Below are positions 16,628-24,617 of a stretch of DNA of 24,617 nucleotides, piece after piece; position 1 is the stretch's first letter; every line of letters starts with the position of its first letter. Origin of the DNA: Thermodesulfobacteriota bacterium (GTDB taxonomy: Bacteria > Desulfobacterota > DSM-4660 > Desulfatiglandales > Desulfatiglandaceae); contig JANQDY010000190.1 in the NCBI GenBank assembly GCA_028278625.1, forward strand, positions 1 to 24,617, in the 5' to 3' direction. Both the position numbers and the translations under genes were made by a program. The notes under the pieces were generated by a model. The model worked only from the letters and a program-made list of their open reading frames with translations. It was not told the origin of the DNA and did not search any database.

Positions 16628-16649
16628 GGGCAACCACAGGGGGGTGCCC
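16628..16649. repeat. Second imperfect palindrome in the same spacer
   Basis: GGGCA at 16628-16632 pairs with TGCCC at 16645-16649, and CC at 16634-16635 can pair with GG at 16643-16644 past a one-base bulge. It lies 25 bases after the perfect palindrome, so the two may be the parts of one dispersed repeat unit covering about 16566-16660. Confidence 0.4.
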
Positions 16650-16680
16650 CAACAATGAAACCCATTGGAATTTAAATTAA

Positions 16681-17859
16681 ATGATTGGCATATCCAAATT
16701 GTATTGCGGCACGGTGGAACCCTCCGATGCGCTCCGCTATGGCAGGCGCTCAAAGGACCTGCCCAGCCATCTGCTGCAGTTTTCGAGCGACAAACGCCCG
16801 GTGGTGGTGTGGAATGTCACCAAGGCATGTAATCTCAAATGCGTCCATTGTTATGCCAAAGCCGCCCAAGAGAAAGCAAAGGGTGAACTGAGCCATGAAG
16901 AGGGATTGCGTCTGATCGACGATCTGGCGGATTTCGGTTCTCCGGTAATTCTGTTTTCAGGGGGCGAGCCGCTCATGCGTCATGATCTGGTGGAATTGGC
17001 CAATTACGCCGTCAGCAAGGGAATGCGGGCGGTGATTTCCACCAACGGCACCCTAATTACGCCCCAAAAAGCCAGAGAGTTGAAAGAGGTGGGGCTCTCC
17101 TATGTGGGCGTGAGCCTTGACGGAATGGAAGAAATTAACGACCGTTTCCGAGGCAAAAAGGGCGCCTTCAAGGACGCCATGGCGGGAATACGGAATTGCC
17201 AGGAAGTCGGTTTAAAAGTGGGCCTGCGCTTTACCGTCAACCGATTGAACGCCGTTGAAATTCCCCGCATTTTTGATCTTATAGAGGAAATGGAAATTCC
17301 GCGAATCTGTTTTTACCATCTGGTCTATGCCGGACGGGGATCAAACATGATGGAAGAAGACCTGGATCATGCCCAGACCAGGGCCGCCGTAGACCTCATT
17401 ATGGATCGGACCCGGGATCTTCATGAACGGGGTAAGCCGAAAGAGGTCCTCACGGTGGACAACCATGCGGACGGTCCCTACGTGTATCTCCGGATGTTGA
17501 GAGAAAAGAGCCCGAGAGCCGAAAACGTCCTGCAACTGCTCAAAATGAACGAGGGGAACAGTTCCGGGGTCGGCATCGGATGTATCAATTGGGACGGAGA
17601 AGTGCATGCGGATCAGTTCTGGCGCCACTACAGCTTCGGCAATGTTTCGGAACGCCCTTTCAGCGAGATTTGGTGCGATCTGTCCAATCCTTTGATGGCA
17701 AAGCTCAAAGAGAAGAAAAAGCACGTGAAAGGCCGCTGCGCCACCTGCCGGTGGCTTGGGGTATGCGCCGGGAATTTCAGGGTCAGAGCCGAAGCGGTGA
17801 CCGGTGATATCTGGGCCCAAGAGCCGGCATGCTACCTGACCGATGAAGAGATATCCTAA
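16681..17859 (+). CDS. ahbC: AhbC, 12,18-didecarboxysiroheme deacetylase (radical SAM)
   Basis: A 392-residue radical SAM enzyme of the alternative heme pathway that removes two acetate side chains from didecarboxysiroheme to give Fe-coproporphyrin III. The N-terminal segment YCGTVEPSDALRYGRRSKDL is characteristic of AhbC. The SAM cluster site is C50-x3-C54-x2-C57 (ACNLKCVHCY), with SGGEPL and STNGTLI following. The C-terminal SPASM-like part has Cys in GIGCINWDG, CATCRWLGVCAGN and PACYL for an auxiliary iron-sulfur cluster. It leads the cluster with hemB, ahbD and ahbA. A recognisable ribosome binding site is weak. NirJ (heme d1) is the closest alternative, but the neighbours favour heme b synthesis. 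Confidence 0.92.
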   Translation: MIGISKLYCGTVEPSDALRYGRRSKDLPSHLLQFSSDKRPVVVWNVTKACNLKCVHCYAKAAQEKAKGELSHEEGLRLIDDLADFGSPVILFSGGEPLMRHDLVELANYAVSKGMRAVISTNGTLITPQKARELKEVGLSYVGVSLDGMEEINDRFRGKKGAFKDAMAGIRNCQEVGLKVGLRFTVNRLNAVEIPRIFDLIEEMEIPRICFYHLVYAGRGSNMMEEDLDHAQTRAAVDLIMDRTRDLHERGKPKEVLTVDNHADGPYVYLRMLREKSPRAENVLQLLKMNEGNSSGVGIGCINWDGEVHADQFWRHYSFGNVSERPFSEIWCDLSNPLMAKLKEKKKHVKGRCATCRWLGVCAGNFRVRAEAVTGDIWAQEPACYLTDEEIS

Positions 17860-17874
17860 GGAGACCCGTTATTC

Positions 17875-18846
17875 ATGATCATACGACCCAGACGACTGCG
17901 AAAAACAGCCACCCTTCGCAAGATGGTGCGGGAAACGCACCTTTTCAGCCGGGATTTTATCGCACCCCTGTTCGTCAAACACGGAAAGAACATTCAGGAT
18001 CCCATCCTCTCCATGCCGGGCCAGTTCCAGTTCTCAACCGATACCTTGGTGAAAGAAGCCCGTTCTCTCTGGCGTTTGGGTGTCCCGTCACTGATCCTTT
18101 TCGGTCTGCCCGACGGAAAAGATGCCACGGGGAGCCGGTCCTGGGCCGATGACGGCATTGTGCAAATTGCCGTTCAGGCCATCAAAGAAGAATTGCCGGA
18201 TATGGTGGTCATGACGGATGTGTGCCTTTGCGAATACACGGATCACGGACACTGCGGCATCATCTTAGACGGCAATGTGGACAATGACAGAACCCTTGAA
18301 CTGCTCGCCCGGCAAGCCGTGAGCCACTGCCGGGCCGGTGCCGACTTTGTGGCCCCTTCGGACATGATGGACGGACGCATCGGCCACATTCGCCGTGCCC
18401 TGGATGACGCCGGCTTTCAGGACCGGGGAATCCTTTCCTATGCCGTCAAGTACGCTTCCGCATTCTACGGCCCTTTTCGGGACGCCGCCGAATCGGCTCC
18501 CCAGTTTGGGGACCGCACCGGCTACCAGATGGATCCGGCCAACGCCCTCGAGGCCATCAAAGAAGCGGAACTGGATATTGCGGAAGGGGCCGACATGATC
18601 ATGGTCAAGCCGGCCCTCCCCTACCTGGACATCATTGCCGGAGTCCGGGATATAAGCCTTCTTCCCCTGGCCGCCTATAATGTGAGTGGTGAATATGCCA
18701 TGCTGAAAGCCGCCGCAGCCAAAGGGTGGTTGGACGGTGACCGGGCCATGATGGAGATGCTCCTCTCCATTAAGCGGGCGGGCGCGGACCTGATCCTGAC
18801 GTATTTTGCAAAAGAAGCAGCGCAACTGTTGAAAAATGAAAACTGA
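17875..18846 (+). CDS. hemB: HemB, porphobilinogen synthase (delta-aminolevulinate dehydratase)
   Basis: A 323-residue enzyme condensing two aminolevulinates to porphobilinogen, the common entry to siroheme, heme and corrinoids. Zinc-site cysteines C117, C119 and C127 lie in [14 protein letters not shown], marking the Zn-dependent type. Schiff-base lysines are K192 ([17 protein letters not shown]) and K245 ([12 protein letters not shown]). [13 protein letters not shown] is the family block between them. AAGGAG is 11 bases upstream of the ATG. It begins 15 bases after ahbC and overlaps ahbD by 11 bases, so the genes form one operon. Confidence 0.97.
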   Translation: MIIRPRRLRKTATLRKMVRETHLFSRDFIAPLFVKHGKNIQDPILSMPGQFQFSTDTLVKEARSLWRLGVPSLILFGLPDGKDATGSRSWADDGIVQIAVQAIKEELPDMVVMTDVCLCEYTDHGHCGIILDGNVDNDRTLELLARQAVSHCRAGADFVAPSDMMDGRIGHIRRALDDAGFQDRGILSYAVKYASAFYGPFRDAAESAPQFGDRTGYQMDPANALEAIKEAELDIAEGADMIMVKPALPYLDIIAGVRDISLLPLAAYNVSGEYAMLKAAAAKGWLDGDRAMMEMLLSIKRAGADLILTYFAKEAAQLLKNEN

Positions 18847-19936
18847 GAAGCATCCCCATCATCCGGCCACCCATCATCCAGGACCCGGTCCCGGCTCACA
18901 GCTTCGTCTGGTGGCCTGGGAGCTCACCCGGAAATGCAATCTTAACTGCGTGCACTGCCGGGCCGGATCGGAGCGGGGGCCATACCCCGGAGAGCTGGAG
19001 ACGGCAAAATGTCATGAGATCCTTGGGCAGATCAGGGAGGTGGGTAATCCCATTGTCATCCTCACTGGCGGCGAACCCCTTTTGCGGGAGGACATATTTG
19101 ATCTGGCCAAAGCAGGCACCCGCATGGGGCTTCGGATGGTCATGGCCACCAACGGAACACTTTTGACACCCGAAATCATCGCCCAAATGAAATCCTCGGG
19201 CATCAAACGGCTCAGCATCTCCATTGACGGTGCTACCGCCCAAAAGCACGATGCTTTCAGAAAGGTGCCCGGCGCGTTTGACAGCGCCATGGCAGGAATC
19301 CGGCTGCTGCGACAACACGGTCTTGAATTCCAGATCAACACCACGGTCAGCCGCCATAACGTGAAGGAACTTTCCGAAATCCTAAACCTTGCCGTTTCCG
19401 TGGGAGCCGTGGCCCATCATATCTTTTTGCTGGTGCCCACGGGACGGGCCAAGGGAATGGTCAACCAGGAGATCGATTCCCTGGAATATGAAAAATTGCT
19501 TCACTGGTTCTACCGCATGCGGGATCGGGTTCCCCTCCACCTGAAAGCCACCTGTGCACCGCACTATTACCGCATATTGCGGCAGGAAGCCCGTAAGAAA
19601 GGGGAAACGGTCGGTTTTGAAACCTACGGTCTAGACGGCGTCACCAGGGGATGCCTGGGTGGAACCAGCTTCTGCTTCATATCCAACACCGGCATCGTGC
19701 AACCGTGCGGCTATCTGGAGCTGGCCTGCGGAGACCTCAAAACGGCCTCATTTCAGTCGGTCTGGAAGGACTCTCGCATCTTCAAATCCTTAAGAGATTT
19801 TTCCGCCTACAAGGGGAAGTGCGGCAGGTGCAGTTATATCCGGTTCTGCGGCGGTTGCCGGGCCCGGGCCTTTGAGGCAACGGGCGACCACCTGGCTGAA
19901 GAACCTCTCTGTGCCTATGTACCGGGAGCTTCCTAG
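18836..19936 (+). CDS. ahbD: AhbD, Fe-coproporphyrin III decarboxylase / heme synthase (radical SAM)
   Basis: A 366-residue radical SAM protein catalysing the last step of the alternative pathway, decarboxylating two propionates of Fe-coproporphyrin III to vinyls to give heme b. The SAM cluster motif is C34-x3-C38-x2-C41 ([13 protein letters not shown]), with [11 protein letters not shown] and ATNGTLLTP. The C-terminal SPASM-type region holds [17 protein letters not shown] and EEPLC for a second cluster. The N-terminus has a His/Pro-rich tract ([15 protein letters not shown]) before the barrel. The ATG lies inside the hemB end with no separate ribosome binding site, consistent with coupled translation. 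Assignment over AhbC rests on this motif set and on AhbC already being present. Confidence 0.93.
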   Translation: MKTEKHPHHPATHHPGPGPGSQLRLVAWELTRKCNLNCVHCRAGSERGPYPGELETAKCHEILGQIREVGNPIVILTGGEPLLREDIFDLAKAGTRMGLRMVMATNGTLLTPEIIAQMKSSGIKRLSISIDGATAQKHDAFRKVPGAFDSAMAGIRLLRQHGLEFQINTTVSRHNVKELSEILNLAVSVGAVAHHIFLLVPTGRAKGMVNQEIDSLEYEKLLHWFYRMRDRVPLHLKATCAPHYYRILRQEARKKGETVGFETYGLDGVTRGCLGGTSFCFISNTGIVQPCGYLELACGDLKTASFQSVWKDSRIFKSLRDFSAYKGKCGRCSYIRFCGGCRARAFEATGDHLAEEPLCAYVPGAS

Positions 19937-20383
19937 ATGGACACGACCTACAGAAAGATACTGAACGAAATCCAGTCCGATTTCCCCATTTCCGAAAGGC
20001 CCTACCGCGACCTGGGGAAAAGACTTCAAATGACCGAGGAAGAAGTTCTTGAGGCGGTGAGACGCCTTAAGGAAAAGGGGGTCATCAGACGGATCGGAGG
20101 CAACTTTCACTCATCCAAGCTCGATTTTGTCAGCACCCTCTGTGCGGCCCGGGTCCCGGAAGAAAAGCTGGAACACTTTGTCAAAACCGTAAACGCATAT
20201 CCCGGCGTCACTCACAACTACCTGAGGGACCATTCCTATAATGTCTGGTTCACCTTTATCGCCAAGGATATGGCCCTCATTGAAGAAGCACTTGAGGCCA
20301 TTTCACAAGAAACCGGTGTCACTGAAATACTGAATCTTCCCGCCAGGGAGATGTTTAAAATAAAGGTTGATTTTGCGGTGTGA
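19937..20383 (+). CDS. ahbA: Siroheme decarboxylase subunit, AhbA-like (Lrp/AsnC fold)
   Basis: A 148-residue protein with an Lrp/AsnC-type winged-helix N-terminus (about 1-60) and a RAM-like ferredoxin-fold C-terminus. Siroheme decarboxylase is built from two such proteins, AhbA and AhbB, which remove two carboxylates from siroheme. Family segments are ILNEIQSDFPISERPY, EKGVIRRIGGNFHS, STLCAARVPEEKL, PGVTHNYLRDHSYNVWFTFI and ILNLPAREMFKIKVDF, which fit AhbA better than AhbB by recollection. It begins directly after the ahbD stop, with GGAG nine bases upstream. No AhbB partner is visible. A transcriptional Lrp regulator is a less likely reading given the operon. Confidence 0.85.
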   Translation: MDTTYRKILNEIQSDFPISERPYRDLGKRLQMTEEEVLEAVRRLKEKGVIRRIGGNFHSSKLDFVSTLCAARVPEEKLEHFVKTVNAYPGVTHNYLRDHSYNVWFTFIAKDMALIEEALEAISQETGVTEILNLPAREMFKIKVDFAV

Positions 20384-20424
20384 TCCGAAGTCCGAAAACC
20401 GCATAAACGAGGTTTACCACAGAA

Positions 20425-21849
20425 ATGACGGTCAGCGCCCTGATATTCGTGGTGGATGATGAGCCAACGGCACGAAACCTGATGTCCAAATGGATTCAGA
20501 AATTCGGCTATGAGGTCCGCGCATTCACCAGCGGAAAAGAGTGCCTTGAGGCCATGGATGAAGGACCGACGGCCATTTGCCTGGATATCATGATGCCGGA
20601 GATGGACGGCATGGAAGTCCTGAAACGGATTCAGAGCATCGATAAAGAAATGCCCGTCATCATGGTGACGGCCAAAGACTCTCTGGAGCTGGCCGTGCAA
20701 TCCATGAGGCTTGGGGCCTACGACTACATCAGAAAACCGATCGACCGAAGCAGGCTGGAGACATCCCTCAGAAAGGCCGTGGAGAAGTACACCATGGCCA
20801 AAAAAATCACCCAGCTGCAGAAAGAACTGGGACACACCTATTCCTATCACAACATCATCGGTAAAACCGCCGTTATGGAAAAGGTGTTCGACCAGATCGA
20901 CAAGGTGGCCGATAACAACATCAATGTGTTCATTCAGGGAGAAAGCGGCACGGGAAAGGAGTTGGTGGCCAGGGCCATACATTACCAGGGTTCCCGCCAG
21001 GACGGCCCCTTTGAAGCCGTCAATTGCGGCGCGATCCCCGAAAACCTGCAGGAGAGTGAATTTTTTGGCTATGAAAAAGGGGCTTTCACCGGCGCCGTTC
21101 GATCTCAGGCCGGCAAAATAGAGGTGGCCGACGGCGGCACCCTTTTCCTGGATGAAGTGGGGGATATGTCACCCAGCCTTCAAGTGAAACTGCTTCGGTT
21201 CCTGGAAACCAGGAGCTTTGAGCGGGTCGGGGGTCGAAAACGCATTACCGTGGATGTACGCATCATCTCCGCCACCAACAAAAACCTTAAAGCGGAAACC
21301 GAGTCCGGCAATTTCAGGGAAGACCTGTATTACCGCCTTATGGTCTACCCCATCACCCTTCCCGCCTTGAGGACCAGAAAGGATGATATCCCGGTGCTGG
21401 TAAGGCACTTCCTGGACAAATACATGAAAGAGACCCGAAAGGATATTCGATCCGTTGATCATGGCGCCATGGAAGCTCTGATCGCCTACGACTGGCCCGG
21501 AAACGTTCGAGAGCTGGAGAACGTCACACAACGGGCCATGGTGACGTCGGACAATGACCGCCTTGAAATATCGAACCTTCCGTCGGAAATCACGGAAAAA
21601 ACCCAACCCCCGCAAGAAGAATCTCAACCGGAGCAGGAGACAAAAGACAGCGAACATGCAGCGGATCATTCCACGGGGGACCAAGTGGTCCCATTGTCCA
21701 CCGTTGAGAGGAATGTGATGCTGAATGCCTTGAACGTCACCCGGGGAAATCTCGCATTGACCGCCAAGAAACTTGAAATCTCAAGAGCGACACTCTACCG
21801 AAAAATCGACAAATACCATCTTCGAAAGCTGTGTCCATACTTGAGATAA
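20425..21849 (+). CDS. Sigma-54-dependent response regulator, NtrC family
   Basis: A 474-residue transcription activator. The receiver (about 5-122) has D11-D12, phosphoacceptor D54 (CLDIMMPEMDG), T82 and K104. The AAA+ domain carries Walker A GESGTGKE (172-179), the sigma-54 contact loop GAFTGA (219-224), Walker B LFLDEVGD (240-247) and the WPGNVRELENV block. After a Gln/Glu-rich linker the C-terminus has a Fis-type helix-turn-helix (NLALTAKKLEISRATLYRKI). No histidine kinase gene lies next to it. It starts 41 bases after ahbA with only a weak ACGAGG upstream, so it may share the heme transcript. Its target promoters are unknown. Confidence 0.95.
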   Translation: MTVSALIFVVDDEPTARNLMSKWIQKFGYEVRAFTSGKECLEAMDEGPTAICLDIMMPEMDGMEVLKRIQSIDKEMPVIMVTAKDSLELAVQSMRLGAYDYIRKPIDRSRLETSLRKAVEKYTMAKKITQLQKELGHTYSYHNIIGKTAVMEKVFDQIDKVADNNINVFIQGESGTGKELVARAIHYQGSRQDGPFEAVNCGAIPENLQESEFFGYEKGAFTGAVRSQAGKIEVADGGTLFLDEVGDMSPSLQVKLLRFLETRSFERVGGRKRITVDVRIISATNKNLKAETESGNFREDLYYRLMVYPITLPALRTRKDDIPVLVRHFLDKYMKETRKDIRSVDHGAMEALIAYDWPGNVRELENVTQRAMVTSDNDRLEISNLPSEITEKTQPPQEESQPEQETKDSEHAADHSTGDQVVPLSTVERNVMLNALNVTRGNLALTAKKLEISRATLYRKIDKYHLRKLCPYLR

Positions 21850-21898
21850 AGCCATGAAGAATCGCGTTTTTTCATTCTGAAATCAGGAGTACACATAT

Positions 21899-22318
21899 AT
21901 GTTTAAGAACATTCTGGTGCCCACGGATTTTCTGGATAATGACCAACATGCCCTGGAAATCGCGCTCAGGCTTTGCGCCTTGGATAAAGGGAAAATCACC
22001 CTTCTGCATGTCATTGAGGTGATTCAGAACACCACCTTTGAGGAATTTGAAGATTTCTACAGCAGTCTTGAAGAACGTTCCTTCAAGGGTTTGGGCGACA
22101 TCATTGATCACTTAAATGCCAAGGAAACGGCTATCGAACCGCAGGTGCGCTACGGCAACCGAACACGAGAAATCGTGAGATTCGCCGAGGAAAACGGTAC
22201 GGATCTCATCATCATGAAATCCCACAGGGTCGATCTGGAAGAGCCAAGCCAGGGATGGGGAACCATCAGCTATAAGGTGAGTATCCTGGCCCAATGCCCT
22301 GTCCTTCTGGTTAAGTAG
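21899..22318 (+). CDS. Universal stress protein (UspA family)
   Basis: A 139-residue single Usp domain. It opens MFKNILVPTDFLDNDQHALE and ends ILAQCPVLLVK, both typical. The nucleotide-binding stretch that usually reads GxxGRxGLxxxxxGS is altered here to MKSHRVDLEEPSQGWGTIS, so ATP binding may be lost or changed, as in UspA-type rather than UspFG-type proteins. AGGAG lies nine bases before the ATG. It follows the response regulator by 49 bases and is followed closely by the MFS gene. Its precise role cannot be told. Confidence 0.88.
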   Translation: MFKNILVPTDFLDNDQHALEIALRLCALDKGKITLLHVIEVIQNTTFEEFEDFYSSLEERSFKGLGDIIDHLNAKETAIEPQVRYGNRTREIVRFAEENGTDLIIMKSHRVDLEEPSQGWGTISYKVSILAQCPVLLVK

Positions 22319-22328
22319 ACGGCTTTCT

Positions 22329-23585
22329 TTGAAAAGGACCGGTGCTCCCATAACATTTGCCAAACGGCTGCAGGTATTTCTGCCGTTTGCGCTGGGATAT
22401 TTTCTCTCCTATCTCTACCGGGTCATCAATGCCGTACTGGCACCGGATCTGGCCGCCGACCTGGGTGTGGACCCTTCAGGGCTGGGATTGCTCACGGCCG
22501 TCTATTTCATCACCTTTGCTGCCTTCCAACTCCCTTTAGGCATTCTGCTGGATCGGTTCGGCCCACGCAAGATCGAGGCGGCTCTGCTCATTTTAGCCGC
22601 CATGGGGGCTTTTGTTTTCGCCAGAGCCGGCACTTTAACCGGCCTTGTTATCGGCCGGGGTTTGATCGGATTCGGTGTCTCGGCCTGCTTGATGGCTGCT
22701 TTCAAGGCCTTTGTCATCTGGTTTCCCAAGCAACAACTCCCCAGAATCAACGGGTTTCAAATGGCCGCGGGAGGGCTGGGAGCCCTGGCCGCCACGTCAC
22801 CCGTGGAATCAGCCCTTTCCGTAACGGACTGGCGCGGCGTCTTCACCCTGTTAGCAGCACTGACCCTTCTGGTTGCGGCCATCATATTTTTCATCGTTCC
22901 CGAGCGCAGGACATCCACCGGGCACGAAGCTTTCTCCGCCCAACTGCGGGATATGAAAAAGATCGTCACGAGTCTTCATTTCTGGCGCATTGCCCCTTGG
23001 GCCACCCTGAGCCAGGGAACCTTCCTGGCGGTTCACGGTCTCTGGGCCGGCCCCTGGCTGAGGGACGTAGCCGGGTTTGAACGTTCCGTGGTGGCCGCGA
23101 CACTGCTCCTTCTGGCCGGGGCCATGGTGGTCGGCTTCATTGTCATTGGAACGGCCGCTGAACGATTAAGCCGGGTGGGCATATCGACGCTGGCGGTAGG
23201 GGCCGCGGGCATGGCCCTTTTCATGGTGGTCATGATAATCATCCTGGGCAACTTTAGTTCCGGGGCCACGCTCCTGTGGATCCTTTTCGGGTTTTTCGGG
23301 ACCGCAGGCATCCTCCCCTACGCGGCACTTTCCCAAAGCTTTCCCCTGACCCTTTCGGGCCGTGTAAATACCGCTTTAAACCTGCTGGTCTTTCTCTCTG
23401 CCTTTGCCGCACAATGGGGCATCGGCGCCATCATCGGCCGGTGGCCCATTACAGAGGCGGGGGGTTATGACCCGGCCGGTTATCAGGCGGCATTCGGCAC
23501 ACTTCTGGTCTTTCAGCTCATAACCGTCATCTGGTTCTTCGTTGCCGGCACGCTTCTGAAAAAGCAAAAACGGATGGCAGCGTAG
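22329..23585 (+). CDS. Major facilitator superfamily transporter
   Basis: A 418-residue transporter with about twelve predicted membrane helices. The family loop between helices 2 and 3 is visible as GILLDRFGPRKIE, preceded by LSYLYRVINAVLAPDLAADLG in the first helix-loop. The helix 4-5 region reads GRGLIGFGVSACLMAAFKAFVIWFP. A central loop (about 190-215) divides the two six-helix halves. The start is uncertain: TTG at 22329 is the first in-frame candidate, has no clear ribosome binding site, and no ATG occurs before the second helix. It begins ten bases after the universal stress gene. Substrate unknown. Confidence 0.85.
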   Translation: MKRTGAPITFAKRLQVFLPFALGYFLSYLYRVINAVLAPDLAADLGVDPSGLGLLTAVYFITFAAFQLPLGILLDRFGPRKIEAALLILAAMGAFVFARAGTLTGLVIGRGLIGFGVSACLMAAFKAFVIWFPKQQLPRINGFQMAAGGLGALAATSPVESALSVTDWRGVFTLLAALTLLVAAIIFFIVPERRTSTGHEAFSAQLRDMKKIVTSLHFWRIAPWATLSQGTFLAVHGLWAGPWLRDVAGFERSVVAATLLLLAGAMVVGFIVIGTAAERLSRVGISTLAVGAAGMALFMVVMIIILGNFSSGATLLWILFGFFGTAGILPYAALSQSFPLTLSGRVNTALNLLVFLSAFAAQWGIGAIIGRWPITEAGGYDPAGYQAAFGTLLVFQLITVIWFFVAGTLLKKQKRMAA

Positions 23586-23648
23586 ACGATCGAGGATCTG
23601 AAACATCGGTGAGAGTGAAAATTCTCCGGGTACCAGTCCCAATCCGTA

Positions 23649-24617
23649 CTATGGTTGCTGAATCGTGACAGTGGCCCCGTTTTCCGCGTGAAAACCGGGA
23701 CCCACATTCACCACCGGTGCGGTATACGTCACCATGGCGCCGCTGGGTACGTTGACACCCGTACCGATGGTGATGGCGACGGCATTGGAGCAGGCGCAGG
23801 ATACGCCCACTGGATAAGTGACATTGGTAATGACGCCGTCGGCGGGACATTCCGGGCAGGTGGCAATCAACGCCACGGCGGCCCCGAGATTCACCCGCGG
23901 CTTCGTAATGGCCACTTTATCGTCGGTAATTGGGTCTCCGCTGTCTATGAGCTTTGATTCCACATCACTTGGCGAAAGAAAATTGCCATTGATGAATTTG
24001 CTGGCACTTTGGAGACATGCGGCGGCCCCGGCAGCATATGGACAGGCGGCGGACGTTCCCCCGAACCCGTAGGCAGTGTCGTGGTACCCCCCTCCCAATT
24101 GGGTGGTCGTCGCCCAATTTGATGGGGCCAGCAGCCCCAAAAAAGAGGCAGTGTTGGAGTAGACAATGACCCTGTCCGCCATTGCCTGTTGCGGAGAATA
24201 ATAATTGGTGGAACAATAAGCTGTCCAGCTTTTGCTGGCACAAGAGTTGGACGATACACACCACCCGATTGAAGATGTTGTGAATCTGGCATCATAGACG
24301 GCCCCCACCGAAACAACATGGGAGATACACGCCGGCCATCCCATGGAATCGCAATATCCGTCGTTTCCGGAAGAAACAAAAAGCGTTATACCCACCGATA
24401 CGGCGTTGGCAGCGGCAGCGGTCATGGCCACGGAAGTGCTGTCGCACGGACTGGAAAAACTTCCACTGCCAAAACTGGTGCTGATGATCATGATGGGGTT
24501 GGCCGGATCATCATTCTGGTGAGTGACGCACCACTCCCAGGCCTCGATCATGTCAGAAGTGTAGGCACTTCCACCCGCAGGTGTATACGTCATCTTTAGT
24601 GCATAAAGCTTCGCGTT
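23649..24617 (-). CDS. Secreted subtilisin-family (S8) serine protease, C-terminal part
   Basis: An open frame of 322 codons with no start in view; its 5' part lies beyond the right edge (sequence before the first Met reads NAKLYALK, a usual S8 strand). The oxyanion-hole Asn is in LFVSSGNDGYCDSMGWP and the nucleophile Ser in GFGGTSAACPYAAG. The catalytic Asp and His would be upstream and are not visible. At least a dozen cysteines are spread through it, pointing to an exported, disulfide-bonded enzyme. After the catalytic domain and a CPECPADG spacer, the last 50 residues (IGTGVNVPSGAMVTYTAPVV, then GPGFHAENGATVTI) look like a 3-coathanger-stack module that ends secreted proteins. It converges on the MFS gene. 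Confidence 0.88.
   Translation of the reverse strand, partial: NAKLYALKMTYTPAGGSAYTSDMIEAWEWCVTHQNDDPANPIMIISTSFGSGSFSSPCDSTSVAMTAAAANAVSVGITLFVSSGNDGYCDSMGWPACISHVVSVGAVYDARFTTSSIGWCVSSNSCASKSWTAYCSTNYYSPQQAMADRVIVYSNTASFLGLLAPSNWATTTQLGGGYHDTAYGFGGTSAACPYAAGAAACLQSASKFINGNFLSPSDVESKLIDSGDPITDDKVAITKPRVNLGAAVALIATCPECPADGVITNVTYPVGVSCACSNAVAITIGTGVNVPSGAMVTYTAPVVNVGPGFHAENGATVTIQQP

Noticed and set aside
21854..21880. Eight-codon mini-ORF upstream of the universal stress gene
   Set aside because: It has no ribosome binding site and no regulatory peptide pattern.
23586..23648. Expected terminator between the convergent MFS and protease genes
   Set aside because: No stable stem followed by a T run was found on either strand.

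Overview
The window looks like chromosome from a strictly anaerobic, sulfate-reducer-like member of the Desulfobacterota (former Deltaproteobacteria), probably near the Desulfobacterales. The evidence is a siroheme-dependent (Ahb) heme synthesis cluster, a periplasmic tetraheme c3-type cytochrome, a TauE/SafE-type anion exporter and a Wsp-like chemosensory operon. This placement comes from gene content only. Coding density is high and no stretch over 300 bases lacks a gene. No tRNA, rRNA, CRISPR array, insertion sequence or phage gene was seen.

Region 1 (about 177-8775, + strand) is one chemosensory operon: a receiver-CheW fusion, a divergent CheW-like protein, a frameshifted scrap of a chemoreceptor C-terminus, an intact polytopic chemoreceptor, a CheA-receiver hybrid kinase, CheB and a CheR with a TPR tail. 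The CheA-REC and CheR-TPR architectures and the paired CheW proteins recall Wsp/alternative-function pathways rather than flagellar chemotaxis. There is no stand-alone CheY and no GGDEF output gene in view.

Region 2 (8827-14853, all - strand, converging on cheR) reads from right to left: TauE/SafE exporter, a three-helix membrane protein with DUF106/Oxa1-like layout, a NYN-domain putative ribonuclease with an OST-HTH-like tail, a membrane protein with an HELLH motif, a HisJ/HisK-type PHP phosphatase, a tetraheme cytochrome, a PPC/DUF296 protein and a HAD hydrolase. The NYN, HELLH and PHP genes overlap and are probably translationally coupled; no known system joins them.

Region 3 (15067-23585, + strand) starts with pyruvate kinase, divergent from the exporter and preceded by a promoter-like sequence and a perfect inverted repeat. 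After a short spacer with two GC-rich palindromes comes ahbC-hemB-ahbD-ahbA, which covers aminolevulinate condensation, siroheme decarboxylation (one subunit), deacetylation to Fe-coproporphyrin and final conversion to heme. An NtrC-type sigma-54 response regulator, a universal stress protein and an MFS transporter follow.

Region 4 (23649-24617, - strand) is the C-terminal part of a secreted, cysteine-rich subtilisin-family protease that runs off the right edge.
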